A DNA stretch of 64,000 nt from Planococcus shixiaomingii (GTDB lineage: Bacteria > Bacillota > Bacilli > Bacillales_A > Planococcaceae): assembly GCF_030413615.1 (NCBI RefSeq), contig NZ_CP129236.1, positions 1,720,001 through 1,784,000 on the forward strand, written 5' to 3'. Under the pieces are notes generated by a model, which was given only the letters and a program-made list of their open reading frames with translations, was not told the origin of the DNA and made no database searches. This document shows, piece after piece, positions 8,621 through 18,794 of this stretch (within the stretch, counting starts at the first letter, position 1; each line of letters opens with the position of its first letter). The position numbers and the translations under genes are program-made.

Positions 8621-9970
8621 TTGGCTATAGAAAACATTAAAATGCCTCAGCTTGGTGAAAGTGTAACGGAAGGAACCATTGAAAAATGGCTTGTTCAGCC
8701 AGGTGACCACGTCAATAAGTATGATCCTTTGGCGGAAGTCAACACGGATAAAGTAACGGCGGAAGTTCCTTCTTCGTTTACAGGAATTGTCAAGGAATTG
8801 ATCGCTTCTGAAGGGGAAACGTTGGCTGTCGGGGAAATCGTCTGTACGATTGAAACCGAAGGCGGCGACTCCGCTCCTGCTGAAGAAGCAACGCCACAAC
8901 CTGCTAATGCAGGAAAAGAGAACGTTATGCCTGCTGCGGATACAGAAGTAACGAAAGGCTTGAATGGCACTAAAGGATCTTCTCAGCCTGCACGCCCGGA
9001 AGGCTCGAAAGCGCGTTACTCACCGGCTGTTCTGCGCTTAGCTCAGGACAACGACATCGATTTGACGCAAGTGGTCGGTTCAGGCAACGAAGGCCGTATT
9101 ACGCGCAAAGATTTATTGGCCATCATCGAAAGCGGCAACATTCCGAAAGCGGGAGACGCTCCTGTTCAACAAACAGCTCCGGCTGCTGAACAACCTGCAG
9201 CTCCTAAAACCCAGGCTCCTGCAACAGCTGCGCCTGCTGCAAAATCAGCGCCGATTGAAAGTGCTCCGGGAGATATCGAAATTCCGGTCACGGGCGTTCG
9301 CCGCGCAATTGCTGCGAATATGCTGAAGAGCAAGCACGAAGCGCCGCACGCGTGGATGATGATCGAAGTGGACGTGACAGACCTTGTTGCTTACCGCGAT
9401 TCCATCAAAGGCGAATTCAAGAAAAAAGAAGGCTTCAACATTACGTATTTCGCGTTCTTCGTGAAAGCTGTATCTCAGGCTTTGAAAGAATTCCCGATGA
9501 TGAATTCCATGTGGGCTGGAGACAAAATCATCCAGAAAAAAGACATCAATATTTCTATCGCAGTAGCTTCTGACAATGCTTTATTCGTTCCGGTTATCCG
9601 AAATTCAGATGAAAAGTCTGTTAAAGGAATTGGACGCGATATCAACGATTTGGCATTGAAAGTACGCTCTGGCAAACTTGGTTCTGCCGATATGCAAGGC
9701 GGTACATTCACGGTCAATAATACCGGATCATTCGGATCTGTCCAGTCAATGGGCATCATCAATCATCCGCAGGCAGCTATCATGCAAGTGGAATCGATCG
9801 TCAAACGACCGGTTATAATGGCTAACGGAATGATCGCTGCACGCGATATGGTGAACTTGTGCCTGTCTCTGGATCACCGAGTACTTGATGGACTTGTTTG
9901 CGGACAATTTTTGGCGCGAGTGAAAGAAATTTTGGAGAACATGTCCAAAGAAAACACTTCCGTTTATTAA
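8621..9970 (+). CDS. bkdB: Branched-chain 2-oxo acid dehydrogenase E2 (acyltransferase)
   Basis: A 449-residue dihydrolipoyl acyltransferase, the core of the BCKDH complex. It has an N-terminal lipoyl domain (about 1-80) with the lipoylated lysine in NTDKVTAEV, a linker, and a peripheral-subunit-binding domain (about 127-163, starting ARYSPAVLRLAQ). An Ala/Pro-rich hinge (about 175-215) leads to the catalytic domain with active-site DHRVLDG near the C-terminus. It starts with TTG at 8621, supported by AAGGAGG at 8607-8613 with 7-base spacing and by the family start AIENIKMPQLGESV. Last gene of the operon, closed by the terminator at 9982. Confidence 0.94.
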   Translation: MAIENIKMPQLGESVTEGTIEKWLVQPGDHVNKYDPLAEVNTDKVTAEVPSSFTGIVKELIASEGETLAVGEIVCTIETEGGDSAPAEEATPQPANAGKENVMPAADTEVTKGLNGTKGSSQPARPEGSKARYSPAVLRLAQDNDIDLTQVVGSGNEGRITRKDLLAIIESGNIPKAGDAPVQQTAPAAEQPAAPKTQAPATAAPAAKSAPIESAPGDIEIPVTGVRRAIAANMLKSKHEAPHAWMMIEVDVTDLVAYRDSIKGEFKKKEGFNITYFAFFVKAVSQALKEFPMMNSMWAGDKIIQKKDINISIAVASDNALFVPVIRNSDEKSVKGIGRDINDLALKVRSGKLGSADMQGGTFTVNNTGSFGSVQSMGIINHPQAAIMQVESIVKRPVIMANGMIAARDMVNLCLSLDHRVLDGLVCGQFLARVKEILENMSKENTSVY

Positions 9971-9981
9971 TCTGCATTTGT

Positions 9982-10017
9982 AAAAGCTTGAGGTCCTAGG
10001 ACTTCAAGCTTTTTTTC
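9982..10017 (+). terminator. Terminator of the bkd operon
   Basis: AAAGCTTGA/TCAAGCTTT arms with further inner pairing (GTCCTAGGAC), followed by a run of seven T. Confidence 0.9.
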
Positions 10018-10078
10018 CTTTAATGTATAGGGATACTCAGGTAAAATGAAAAGAGATAGCCTCAGGGAGGGAATTAGC

Positions 10079-11770
10079 GTGACGATTGAATCGATGAAAA
10101 AGACGAAATTTTCGCAACGTACATATGCAGAATGGCAACAGGCAGCAGAGCAGGCGCTTAAAGGCAAGCCTTTAGAGGGATTGAAAACACCGACGATTGA
10201 AGGCTTAACTTTAGAGCCGCTTTATACGAAAGAAATGCTCGATAGTCTGGGCAATGCTTTGCCTTTGCAAGTGGCAGCTGTCCAAAACAGCAAAACAAAA
10301 CCGGGCTGGTTGGTCGCACAAGAAGTAGATGCCATCTCTGCTAAAGATTTTCTCGCAAAAATCAAAGAAGATTTGGCACGCGGAAATGAAATGATCGTTT
10401 ACACAAGTTTCCAGAAAATGGACTGGACTGACAGTGAACTTGAAGAATTAGCAGGACTAATTACAAAATATCCACTTTACTTTAAAGTGACTCAAGAAGA
10501 TCAGGAGATTTTGCGGGTCTTTGATTTTGTCGGAAATGAACAAATGGAAAACGTGCAAGGCGTCATTTTCTCGGAAGAACCGGTACATGTCCCCCGCAAT
10601 GTCCGAACCGCTTTGATCGATTTGCTTCCTGTCCACAATTCCGGCGGCACCATTGTCCATGAACTGGGCATCGCACTCAGCATGTTGGCGGAAGAGATGG
10701 AAACCGGAAACTTTACCGAAAAAGCGGATCGTCTCTGGTTCCGTTTTGCGGTCGATACGCAGTTTTTCCAGGAAATTGCGAAATTGCGCGCTTTCCGGGT
10801 TCTTTGGACCGCTTTTTGCTCCGCCTATGGGCAACCGGCGAAAGCAGTACCCATTTTCACTGAAACTTCGGTGCGCTCGTACTCGAAACTTGATCAATAC
10901 GTCAATTTGCTGCGGGCTGGCAACGCGACTTTTTCAGCGGTTCTCGGTGGCGCAGATGCCCATACGGTCCATCCGCATGATTTTTTGACTAAACCCGAGC
11001 CGGTTAGCCGACGCATTGCGCGCAATGTCCAGTTGGTTATCAAAGAAGAGGCGCATGTATCGCATGTAGCGGATACAGCGGCAGGTTCGTACTTTATCGA
11101 AACGTTGACGAAAGAATACGTGGATGCAGCATGGAATTATTTTTTGGAAATCGAAGAAGCCGGCGGTTATATTGAAGCGATGAAATCCGGCTGGCTGACG
11201 GACGATATCCAGGCCAAATGGATGGAGCGCGAAGGCGAAATCGCCAGCCGAAAAGCGTCATTGATCGGCACCAACATTTACGCCAATCCGCAAGAACCGG
11301 TCAAAGATGCTGAAATCGACTACAGCCATATTGAATACGCAACCGCAAAACGGCTGGCCACACCTTTTGAAAAATTGAGAACCCGAAGTAAAGAAACTCT
11401 ATTGAAAACGGCGGTCTTGCATTTGGGGCCGTTAAAAGATGTGAAACGGCAGTCTGACTTTATTGTCGGTTACTTGGCGGTCGGCGGCATTGAACCGCTC
11501 CTGAGCCCTGAACTTGCAACAGCGGACAGCATCAACAGCTTTTTATCGGAACAGGAAATTGACTATGCGGTGCTGTGCGGAACAAAGGAAAAACTGGCAG
11601 AAGTGATTCCTGGACTTGCCGCAAAGGCGGCAATAGATGTTGCAGGGAAATACCCGCAAGAGCAGTTGAGCGAATGGAAACAGTTTGGTGTGCGTGGCTC
11701 CATTTATAACGGAAAACCGCTAACCGATAAACTCGAACAAATTCTTAGCTTAGGAAAGAAGGCTTTTTAA
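10079..11770 (+). CDS. mutA: Methylmalonyl-CoA mutase small subunit
   Basis: A 563-residue MutA-type subunit homologous to the mutase large subunit but with a degenerate active site. It forms the heterodimer that isomerises (R)-methylmalonyl-CoA to succinyl-CoA. Family resemblance is clear in [20 protein letters not shown] and [15 protein letters not shown]. The C-terminal cobalamin-like domain lacks the DxHxxG motif seen in MutB, as usual for this chain. GTG 10079 is preferred because AGGGAGGG (10064-10071) is well spaced, while the in-frame ATG at 10046 overlaps a -10-like TAAAAT (10042-10047). The mutB ATG is one base after its stop, so the two chains are probably coupled. Confidence 0.9.
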   Translation: MTIESMKKTKFSQRTYAEWQQAAEQALKGKPLEGLKTPTIEGLTLEPLYTKEMLDSLGNALPLQVAAVQNSKTKPGWLVAQEVDAISAKDFLAKIKEDLARGNEMIVYTSFQKMDWTDSELEELAGLITKYPLYFKVTQEDQEILRVFDFVGNEQMENVQGVIFSEEPVHVPRNVRTALIDLLPVHNSGGTIVHELGIALSMLAEEMETGNFTEKADRLWFRFAVDTQFFQEIAKLRAFRVLWTAFCSAYGQPAKAVPIFTETSVRSYSKLDQYVNLLRAGNATFSAVLGGADAHTVHPHDFLTKPEPVSRRIARNVQLVIKEEAHVSHVADTAAGSYFIETLTKEYVDAAWNYFLEIEEAGGYIEAMKSGWLTDDIQAKWMEREGEIASRKASLIGTNIYANPQEPVKDAEIDYSHIEYATAKRLATPFEKLRTRSKETLLKTAVLHLGPLKDVKRQSDFIVGYLAVGGIEPLLSPELATADSINSFLSEQEIDYAVLCGTKEKLAEVIPGLAAKAAIDVAGKYPQEQLSEWKQFGVRGSIYNGKPLTDKLEQILSLGKKAF

Positions 11771-11771
11771 T

Positions 11772-13919
11772 ATGACCAAACCCGATTTTTCCAAAGTGAA
11801 CATCCAAAAACTAAACATCCAGGAAAGCGGTTTGAAGAGCGAAAAAGTTTTCATGACCAATGAAGGCATCACAATCAAACCGGTTTATACAGAACAAGAT
11901 ATCGAGTTCCACGAAGAAAGCATGCCAGGTTTTGCGCCGAATGTTCGCGGGCCTTATCCGACAATGTATGTGTCCCGTCCTTGGACGGTGCGCCAATATG
12001 CCGGTTTTTCAACGGCAGAGGAAAGCAATGCGTTTTACCGGCGCAACCTTGCAATGGGCCAAAAAGGCTTGTCGGTGGCATTTGATCTTGCCACTCACCG
12101 CGGCTATGATTCAGACCATCCAAGGGTTGTCGGCGATGTCGGAAAAGCGGGCGTGGCCATTGACAGTGTCGAAGACATGAAAATTTTGTTCGACGGCATT
12201 CCTCTTGATCAAATGTCCGTTTCCATGACGATGAACGGGGCCGTTGTCCCGGTTATGGCGTTTTTCATCGTCGCCGCAGAAGAACAGGGTGTGTCACCTG
12301 AACAGCTTGCCGGCACGATCCAGAACGACATTTTAAAAGAATACATGGTGCGCAATACGTACATTTACCCTCCGGCGATGTCGATGAAGATTATCGCAGA
12401 TATTTTCAAATACACGTCAGAAAAAATGCCGAAATTCAATTCGATTTCCATTTCCGGTTACCATATCCAAGAAGCGGGAGCGACTGCGGACATTGAATTG
12501 GCTTATACGCTTGCCGATGGGCTGGAATATGTCCGGACTGGGTTAGCAGCTGGAATCGGCATTGATTCGTTTGCGCCGAGGCTGTCGTTCTTTTGGGGTA
12601 TCGGCATGAACTACTTTATGGAAATTGCGAAAATGCGGGCAGCTCGCGAGATTTGGGCGAAAATGATGAAATCGTTCGATCCGAAGAACGACAAGTCGCT
12701 CGCGCTGCGGACGCATTCGCAAACGTCGGGTTGGAGTTTGACGGAGCAAGATCCGTTCAATAATGTTACCCGCACGCTCATCGAAGCGAATGCGGCGGCT
12801 ATGGGGCATACCCAGTCGCTGCATACCAATGCGCTTGATGAAGCCATCGCACTTCCTACCGACTTTTCAGCGCGCATCGCCCGCAACACGCAGCTTTTTT
12901 TGCAGGAAGAAACAGCGATGACGAAAGTTATCGATCCGTGGGGCGGTTCGTACTATGTTGAAGCGCTGACCAATGAGCTGATGGAAAAAGCGTGGGATCT
13001 GATTGAAGAAGTCGAAAACCTGGGCGGCATGGCAAAAGCGATTGAAACCGGTTTGCCGAAAATGCGTATCGAGGAAGCGGCTGCGAAAAAACAGGCACAG
13101 ATCGATTCCAACGAAGAAGTGATTATCGGAGTCAACCGTTACCGGCTCGACCAAGAAGATCCGATCGATATTTTAAATATCGACAACACGCTCGTCCGCA
13201 AAACACAAATCGAGCGGCTTGAGCGCATGAAAGCCGAACGCGACAACGATAAAGTGCAAGCGGCACTGGCAAGACTGACGGCAGCGGCAACTTCCGGCGA
13301 AGAAAACATTTTAGCGTGTGCTGTGGAAGCGGCGCGCCACCGAGCTAGCCTCGGGGAAATATCGGATGCTATTGAAGTGGCATCAGGACGGCATAAGGCG
13401 GTGATCCGTTCCGTGAGCGGCATTTACAGTTCCAACTTCTCAAATCAGGAAGAAATCCAAATCGTCAAAGAAATGACCGAAGACTTTATGGAAAACGAAG
13501 GCCGCCGCCCGCGCATCTTGATTGCGAAAATGGGGCAGGACGGCCATGACCGCGGAGCGAAAGTTATTGCGACCGCTTTCGCTGATCTTGGCTTTGATGT
13601 CGACATCGGACCGCTTTTCCAGACGCCGGCAGAAACGGCGCAACAAGCGGCTGAGAATGACGTTCACGTCATCGGCGTCAGTTCACTGGCAGCCGGTCAT
13701 ATGACCTTGGTTCCGGATTTAGCGGCCGAATTGAAAAAAATCGGCCGGGAAGATATTTTGATCGTGGTTGGCGGGGTTATTCCGGCACAAGATTACGAAT
13801 TCCTGCGCCGAAATGGTGCAAGTGCAATCTTCGGTCCGGGGACGGTCATTCCGGTAGCAGCCCAGAAAGTCATCGAGGAAATTTACGTGCGCCTCGGTTA
13901 TGAGGAAGTGGCGGACTGA
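11772..13919 (+). CDS. mutB: Methylmalonyl-CoA mutase large subunit
   Basis: A 715-residue catalytic alpha subunit using adenosylcobalamin. The N-terminal (beta/alpha)8 barrel (about 1-550) contains the substrate-binding segment [20 protein letters not shown]. The C-terminal cobalamin-binding domain (about 580-710) has the base-off motif DGHDRG (about 589-594) and downstream glycine motifs. With MutA and the epimerase at 16824 it links propionyl-CoA from valine, isoleucine and odd-chain fatty acids to succinyl-CoA. Full length for the family. It overlaps the meaB start by one base (TGATG). Confidence 0.96.
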   Translation: MTKPDFSKVNIQKLNIQESGLKSEKVFMTNEGITIKPVYTEQDIEFHEESMPGFAPNVRGPYPTMYVSRPWTVRQYAGFSTAEESNAFYRRNLAMGQKGLSVAFDLATHRGYDSDHPRVVGDVGKAGVAIDSVEDMKILFDGIPLDQMSVSMTMNGAVVPVMAFFIVAAEEQGVSPEQLAGTIQNDILKEYMVRNTYIYPPAMSMKIIADIFKYTSEKMPKFNSISISGYHIQEAGATADIELAYTLADGLEYVRTGLAAGIGIDSFAPRLSFFWGIGMNYFMEIAKMRAAREIWAKMMKSFDPKNDKSLALRTHSQTSGWSLTEQDPFNNVTRTLIEANAAAMGHTQSLHTNALDEAIALPTDFSARIARNTQLFLQEETAMTKVIDPWGGSYYVEALTNELMEKAWDLIEEVENLGGMAKAIETGLPKMRIEEAAAKKQAQIDSNEEVIIGVNRYRLDQEDPIDILNIDNTLVRKTQIERLERMKAERDNDKVQAALARLTAAATSGEENILACAVEAARHRASLGEISDAIEVASGRHKAVIRSVSGIYSSNFSNQEEIQIVKEMTEDFMENEGRRPRILIAKMGQDGHDRGAKVIATAFADLGFDVDIGPLFQTPAETAQQAAENDVHVIGVSSLAAGHMTLVPDLAAELKKIGREDILIVVGGVIPAQDYEFLRRNGASAIFGPGTVIPVAAQKVIEEIYVRLGYEEVAD

Positions 13920-14986
13920 TGGATTCCGAAAAAACGTCCAGGCAAGTCCTAAAAGGCATTCCGTCCAGCCACGATGGCATGACCTCTGCACCGCGGAAAA
14001 AGTTCAAGAAACCGGGCGACCAAACGGTGGACATTGCGGAAATCGCAGAAGGCGTCAAAAGCGGATCGCGATTGTTTCTTGGAAAAGCGATCACGCTGCT
14101 CGAAAGCTTGAACCCGCACCATAAAAAGCAGGGCCAGGAGCTATTGAACCAGTTGCTGCCGCTTACCGGCAGCAGCATTCGCATCGGCATCACAGGCGTG
14201 CCGGGAGCGGGGAAAAGCACATTCATCGAAACATTCGGGGAAATGCTGACGGCGCTTGGCCACCGGGTCGCGGTTCTCGCCATTGATCCGAGCTCTTCTT
14301 TGACCGGCGGCAGTATTCTGGGCGACAAAACCCGCATGGAGCAATTAGCCAGGAATCCCAATGCTTTTATCCGGCCGTCGCCAACAGCCGGTACGCTCGG
14401 CGGTGTCCATAAAAAGACGCGGGAAACGATGCTTCTTTGTGAAGCGGCTGGCTATGATATTATTTTAGTGGAAACGGTCGGTGTCGGGCAAAGTGAAACG
14501 CTGGTGCGCGGCATGGTGGATATGTTCTTATTGCTCGTGTTGACCGGTGCGGGAGATGAGCTCCAAGGAATGAAAAAAGGAATATTGGAGCTTGCCGATG
14601 CCATCATTGTCCATAAAGCGGACAGTGAAAACGCCCGGCTTGCCAAAAAGACAGTAGCGGAATACAAAAGCATGCTCCATTTTCTGCAGCCGGCAACCGA
14701 TGGCTGGAAAACGCAGGCGCTTGCCGCTTCGTCACTGGAGAAAACAGGCATCACGGAAATATGGGATCTCGTTCAACAGTTTGAACAGAATGTCCAAGAG
14801 AGCGGCAATTGGAAAAAACGGCGCCAGACGCAGACGAAAGACTGGTTCCGCTCCATGATCACAGATCAATTGCACAGCCGTTTTTTTGAAGATCCGGCGA
14901 AGCGCAGCCAAGTCAAAGAGTTGGAACAACAAGTGCTTGAAGGCGAGTTGACCGTCTCCCAAGCGATTTCGTTTCTATTCGAGTAA
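13919..14986 (+). CDS. meaB: MeaB/ArgK-type GTPase, mutase chaperone
   Basis: A 355-residue G3E-family P-loop GTPase. MeaB proteins gate cofactor loading and protect methylmalonyl-CoA mutase from inactivation. It shows Walker A GVPGAGKST (about 93-101), DPSSSLTGGSILGDKTRM just after it, the switch region ETVGVGQSE (about 184-192), and a base-recognition VHKADSENA. The start ATG overlaps the mutB stop, so it belongs to the mutAB operon. The first 30 residues are a low-complexity extension; GTG or ATG codons further in are possible but have no better RBS. Confidence 0.92.
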   Translation: MDSEKTSRQVLKGIPSSHDGMTSAPRKKFKKPGDQTVDIAEIAEGVKSGSRLFLGKAITLLESLNPHHKKQGQELLNQLLPLTGSSIRIGITGVPGAGKSTFIETFGEMLTALGHRVAVLAIDPSSSLTGGSILGDKTRMEQLARNPNAFIRPSPTAGTLGGVHKKTRETMLLCEAAGYDIILVETVGVGQSETLVRGMVDMFLLLVLTGAGDELQGMKKGILELADAIIVHKADSENARLAKKTVAEYKSMLHFLQPATDGWKTQALAASSLEKTGITEIWDLVQQFEQNVQESGNWKKRRQTQTKDWFRSMITDQLHSRFFEDPAKRSQVKELEQQVLEGELTVSQAISFLFE

Positions 14987-15051
14987 GCTTTTTTGCATGT
15001 CTTTTCAAGGGGTGCTATTATTAATGAAGTAATAGAAGAGGAGTGATAGTA

Positions 15052-15492
15052 ATGGCAATGGATTTTAACTTTTTGATGAATGATATCGTCACAACTGCCC
15101 GCCAGGAATTGGTAGAGGGTGGCTATACACAGCTTGAAACGGCTGAAGAAGTAACTGAAGCGTTTTCTAAACCAGGAACTAGCCTTGTAATGATCAACTC
15201 GGTTTGCGGTTGCGCCGGCGGCATTGCCCGTCCAGCAGCACTTCATGCGATCCATTACGACAAACGCCCTGATAACTTGTATACAGTATTCGCAGGACAA
15301 GATAAAGAAGCAACTGCACAAGCACGTGCACTTTTCGGGGATGACCATCTTCCTTCATCACCTTCATTTGTTCTTGTAAAAGACGGTGAAATGGTTGGGG
15401 AAATCGGCCGCCATGAAATCGAAGGACATGATCCAATGTCAGTCATCACCCATATCCAATCGTTATTTGAAGAGCATTGCAAAGAAATCTAA
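15052..15492 (+). CDS. yqiW: Bacilliredoxin, BrxA/BrxB family (YqiW/YphP)
   Basis: A 146-residue thioredoxin-fold protein of the DUF1094/bacilliredoxin family. These remove bacillithiol from S-bacillithiolated proteins in the cytoplasm. The active-site motif CGC lies in [13 protein letters not shown] (about 49-61) and the family core [16 protein letters not shown] is present. ATG 15052 has GAAGAGGAG (15035-15043) at 8 bases; an in-frame GTG at 15043 overlaps that RBS. Same position relative to bkd as yqiW in B. subtilis. Confidence 0.92.
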   Translation: MAMDFNFLMNDIVTTARQELVEGGYTQLETAEEVTEAFSKPGTSLVMINSVCGCAGGIARPAALHAIHYDKRPDNLYTVFAGQDKEATAQARALFGDDHLPSSPSFVLVKDGEMVGEIGRHEIEGHDPMSVITHIQSLFEEHCKEI

Positions 15493-15497
15493 ATTGA

Positions 15498-15524
15498 AAT
15501 GCCCCTTCAGAGGGGCATTTTTTT
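15498..15524 (+). terminator. Terminator after the bacilliredoxin gene
   Basis: AATGCCCCT/AGGGGCATT stem with a CAG-centred loop and seven T. Confidence 0.92.
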
Positions 15525-15547
15525 CATGTCGAAAACCGGAGGCAAGA

Positions 15548-16531
15548 ATGAAATTAAAGCGTTTTTCCATTGGTTACCGTACGATGAAAACAGCTGCTGG
15601 CGTCGCTATCGCCATATCACTTGCCCAATTGCTGCAACTTGACTATTACGTGTCAGCGGGTATTTTGACCATCTTGTGCATTAAGCCGACAAAGAAAAAA
15701 TCCATCCAAGCCGCGTTTTCCCGTTTTATTGCCAGTTTGATCGGCATCGCTTTTGCTTTCGTCTTTTTTGAGGGAATCGCGTACCATCCGCTTGTTTTAG
15801 GCCTTATGATTCTGCTTTTCATCCCGGTATTGGTATCGTTCGGATTTTCAGAAGGATTTGTCTCCAGTGCAGTTATTTTGCTGCATATTTACGATTCCAA
15901 AAATTTGACTGGCGGCCTTTTTGTTAATGAACTGATGCTCATGGCGATTGGCTTCGGCACAGCGCTTGTCGTCAACGGGTATATGCCGAGTATTGAGCGG
16001 AAATTGGATTCTTACCGTTATGAAATTGAAAAAATTTACTCAACGATTTTCCATGAAATCGTAGTTTATTTGAGGCAAGGGGATTCAAGCTGGAGCGGCA
16101 AAGAATTGGTGGAAGCGGCAGAAATTTTGAAAAAAGCGAAAGCATTGGCGTATCAGGATGTCGAAAACCACGTAACGCGGCTTGAAAACAAGCATTACCG
16201 TTATTTCGACATGCGGGAACAGCAATTTGACATCATCGAACGCATTTTGCCCAAAATTACTGCTCTCCCGGTCATGGTCGGCCACTCCGACCTGGTGGCA
16301 GATTTCCTCGAAGATCTCGGCGAACACGTGCATTCCGGAAACACGGCCCAGCACTACATGAACAAATTGGCCGCGGTGAAAGAAGATTTCGCCGGCATGC
16401 CATTGCCTCAGAACCATGAAATGTTTTTAGCGATGGCCTCTCTTTATCAAGTGATACAGGAAATGGAAACTTATTTGGAAATCAAGCAATCCTATAGAGG
16501 ATTCCACAATAAAAAGGCGGCCGAAGTCTGA
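15548..16531 (+). CDS. yqjA: Aromatic acid exporter family (DUF939) membrane protein
   Basis: A 327-residue YqjA-like protein. The first ~140 residues hold hydrophobic helices (for example VAIAISLAQLLQLDY, ASLIGIAFAFVFFEGIAY, LGLMILLFIPVLVSFGF). The cytoplasmic alpha-helical half follows, beginning around PSIERKLDSYRYEIEKIYS. It resembles the ArAE/FUSC-type transporters; the substrate cannot be read from sequence. ATG 15548 follows GGAGG (15538-15542); the open frame continues upstream only as overlap with the bacilliredoxin gene. It occupies the place of yqjA in B. subtilis. The stop codon lies inside its terminator hairpin. Confidence 0.85.
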   Translation: MKLKRFSIGYRTMKTAAGVAIAISLAQLLQLDYYVSAGILTILCIKPTKKKSIQAAFSRFIASLIGIAFAFVFFEGIAYHPLVLGLMILLFIPVLVSFGFSEGFVSSAVILLHIYDSKNLTGGLFVNELMLMAIGFGTALVVNGYMPSIERKLDSYRYEIEKIYSTIFHEIVVYLRQGDSSWSGKELVEAAEILKKAKALAYQDVENHVTRLENKHYRYFDMREQQFDIIERILPKITALPVMVGHSDLVADFLEDLGEHVHSGNTAQHYMNKLAAVKEDFAGMPLPQNHEMFLAMASLYQVIQEMETYLEIKQSYRGFHNKKAAEV

Positions 16532-16547
16532 ATCGGCCGCCTTTTTA
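16513..16547 (+). terminator. Terminator of yqjA
   Basis: GGCGGCCGA/TCGGCCGCC stem followed by TTTTTATT; it spans the yqjA stop codon and also faces the minus-strand Prli42-like gene. Confidence 0.9.
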
Positions 16548-16559
16548 TTGTTTATGAAA

Positions 16560-16655
16560 TTAAATGATAAAGCTAATCCCCATCAATACGCTAGACAACA
16601 GCATCAACGCGATCATCGCGTAAACGACGAATTTGCGGAAGAAATTATTTCTCAT
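16560..16655 (-). CDS. prli42: Prli42-like stressosome-associated miniprotein, 31 aa
   Basis: On the minus strand, ATG at 16655 reads MRNNFFRKFVVYAMIALM, then a hydrophobic helix ending in LLSSVLMGISFII, with TAA at 16560. A basic N-terminus, a single transmembrane helix and the VLMGISF end match, from memory, the Prli42 family of Listeria and Bacillus. There the membrane miniprotein anchors the stressosome and signals oxidative stress to SigB. AAAGGAG (16667-16673) is an adequate RBS although 11 bases away. It lies convergent with yqjA and divergent from the epimerase gene. Confidence 0.85.
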   Translation of the reverse strand: MRNNFFRKFVVYAMIALMLLSSVLMGISFII

Positions 16656-16823
16656 CGATTATAAAACTCCTTTGTTATCAAGTGTCCTTGTTGAAATGAT
16701 ATCATATTTTCATTTTGAACTGAAGAACAACGAGCTGAGATTTTCAAATAAACGAGTAGAACTAGAGTTTTTATTTGCTAATGGGTACAATAAAGAAGAA
16801 GCTAAAAAAGGAAGTGAACAACG

Positions 16824-17222
16824 ATGAAGAAAGTTGACCATATCGGAATCGCAGTGCGGGATATAAACAGCGTCCTTCCTTATTATACAGAGACGCTCGG
16901 ATGTCCGCTTTTGAAAATCGAAGAAGTGGCATCGGAAAATCTCCGGGTTGCCTTTATCGACGCCGGCAATATCAAGCTGGAACTTCTGGAACCGCTGAAT
17001 GAAGAAAGCGCTGTCTATAAATTTTTGGAGAAACGCGGAGAAGGCATCCACCATATCGCATTTGGCGTGGAAGGAATCGAAGCGCGCATGGCAGAGCTGC
17101 GGGAAAAAGGCGTCCAGCTGTTGAACGAAGAGCCAAAACAAGGGGCAGGCGGAGCACTGGTTGCCTTCTTGCATCCGAAATCGTCAAACGGTGTATTATA
17201 CGAATTGTGTGAAAAGCAGTAG
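16824..17222 (+). CDS. mce: Methylmalonyl-CoA epimerase
   Basis: A 132-residue vicinal-oxygen-chelate (glyoxalase-fold) protein. It interconverts (S)- and (R)-methylmalonyl-CoA, feeding MutAB. Metal-ligand histidines are visible in the N-terminal VDHIGIAV and in GEGIHHIAFGVEG (about 73-85), with a C-terminal Glu in VLYELCEKQ. ATG 16824 is preceded by AAAGGAAGTG. The carboxyltransferase gene follows after 15 bases, so the two are very likely cotranscribed. It corresponds to yqjC of B. subtilis. Confidence 0.93.
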   Translation: MKKVDHIGIAVRDINSVLPYYTETLGCPLLKIEEVASENLRVAFIDAGNIKLELLEPLNEESAVYKFLEKRGEGIHHIAFGVEGIEARMAELREKGVQLLNEEPKQGAGGALVAFLHPKSSNGVLYELCEKQ

Positions 17223-17237
17223 CAGAGGAGTGGGGAA

Positions 17238-18779
17238 ATGGACATTTACGAAAGAATCAGTGAACTGTACGACCGAAAGCGCGAAATCGAACTCGGCGGG
17301 GGAGAAGAACGAATCGATAAGCAGCATGAAAAGGGCAAGCTGACAGCGCGTGAGCGTATTGAACTGCTTGTAGACGAAGGTTCGTTTGTTGAGTTGAATC
17401 CCTTTGTTGAACACCGCACGACCGATTTTGGCCTGGCAAACGGACCTGGCGAAGGGGTGGTAACCGGCTACGGAAAAGTGAACGGACGTCCGATTTACTT
17501 GTTTTCACAGGACTTCACGGTTTTTGGCGGAGCACTTGGGGAAATGCATGCACAAAAAATTGTCAATGTCATGGATATGGCGGCGAAAAACGGTGCACCG
17601 TTCATCGGTTTGAATGATTCCGGCGGAGCCCGTATTCAGGAAGGTGTGTTATCGCTTGACGGCTATGGCCATATCTTCTACCGGAATTCCATTTATTCAG
17701 GAGTGATTCCGCAAATTTCAGTGATCCTTGGGCCGTCAGCAGGCGGCGCGGTTTATTCGCCGGCAATTACCGATTTTGTCTTTATGGTCGATAAAACGAG
17801 CCAGATGTTCATTACCGGACCGAAAGTTATCGAAACAGTGACGGGTGAGAAAATCTCTTCGGAAGACCTTGGCGGCTCGAAAGTACATACCGCGATTAGC
17901 GGAAACGCCCATTTCCGGGCGGGAACTGAACCTGAAATTTTGGATATGGTGCGTCAGCTTATCAGTTATTTGCCGCAGAACAATCAGGAAATGCCGCCTC
18001 GTTTGGCTGTAGACAATGATGACGATTACCGGCCGGATCTGGCCGATGTGGTGCCGTATGAAGCTATCCGCCCTTATGACGTCCGTAAAGTGGTCGAGCA
18101 AGTGGTGGATGCCGACAGCTTTATGGAAGTGCAGCCCGAATTCGCGAAAAACATCGTGATCGGCCTCGCCCGCATTAAAGGGGAATCCGTAGGCTTAGTG
18201 TGCAACCAGCCGAAAGTGATGGCTGGCGGGCTTGACATCGATTCGTCTGACAAAGCAGCCCGCTTTATCCGTTTTTGTGATTCGTTCAACATTCCGATTA
18301 TCACGTTTGAAGATGTTACTGGATTTTTCCCGGGCATCAAGCAAGAACATGGCGGCATCATCCGCCACGGGGCGAAAATTTTGTATGCTTATTCAGAAGC
18401 GACAGTGCCGAAAATGACGGTCATTTTACGCAAAGCCTACGGCGGCGCATATGTAGCACTCAATTCCAAGTCGATTGGCGCGGATCTGGTCTATTCGTGG
18501 CCAAATGCGGAAATCGCGGTTATGGGGCCGCAGGGCGCAGCAAACATTATCTTCGCGCGCGAAATCGCAGCGAGCGACAATCCGGAAGAAACCCGTGCAG
18601 CGAAAATCGAGGAATACCGCGAGAAATTTGCGAATCCGTACGTTGCGGCAGCACGCGGCATGGTGGATGACGTCATCGATCCGCGGGAAACCCGCATCAA
18701 GCTCATTCAAGCGCTGGAAATGATGCGCAATAAGAAAGATACGCGACCAGCGAAAAAGCATGGCAACATGCCACTATAA
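17238..18779 (+). CDS. yqjD: Acyl-CoA carboxylase carboxyltransferase subunit (propionyl-CoA carboxylase beta / methylmalonyl-CoA decarboxylase alpha)
   Basis: A 513-residue crotonase-superfamily carboxyltransferase. It moves CO2 between carboxybiotin and propionyl-CoA or methylmalonyl-CoA. Characteristic acyl-CoA and biotin pockets are seen in NDSGGARIQEGVLSL (about 126-140), GPSAGGAVYSPAITDF (about 165-180) and MGPQGAANIIFAREI (about 430-444). Immediate neighbours are the epimerase upstream and an M20 peptidase downstream, as in B. subtilis yqjCDE. No biotin carboxylase or biotin carrier gene lies in this window, so the direction of the reaction and its partner subunits cannot be fixed from here. 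Confidence 0.88.
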   Translation: MDIYERISELYDRKREIELGGGEERIDKQHEKGKLTARERIELLVDEGSFVELNPFVEHRTTDFGLANGPGEGVVTGYGKVNGRPIYLFSQDFTVFGGALGEMHAQKIVNVMDMAAKNGAPFIGLNDSGGARIQEGVLSLDGYGHIFYRNSIYSGVIPQISVILGPSAGGAVYSPAITDFVFMVDKTSQMFITGPKVIETVTGEKISSEDLGGSKVHTAISGNAHFRAGTEPEILDMVRQLISYLPQNNQEMPPRLAVDNDDDYRPDLADVVPYEAIRPYDVRKVVEQVVDADSFMEVQPEFAKNIVIGLARIKGESVGLVCNQPKVMAGGLDIDSSDKAARFIRFCDSFNIPIITFEDVTGFFPGIKQEHGGIIRHGAKILYAYSEATVPKMTVILRKAYGGAYVALNSKSIGADLVYSWPNAEIAVMGPQGAANIIFAREIAASDNPEETRAAKIEEYREKFANPYVAAARGMVDDVIDPRETRIKLIQALEMMRNKKDTRPAKKHGNMPL

Positions 18780-18794
18780 GAAGAGGTGTAAGGA

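Noticed and set aside
16633..16827. A 64-codon frame running into the epimerase gene
   Set aside because: It overlaps the Prli42-like gene start and the promoter region of mce, has no RBS, and its composition is typical of AT-rich non-coding DNA.
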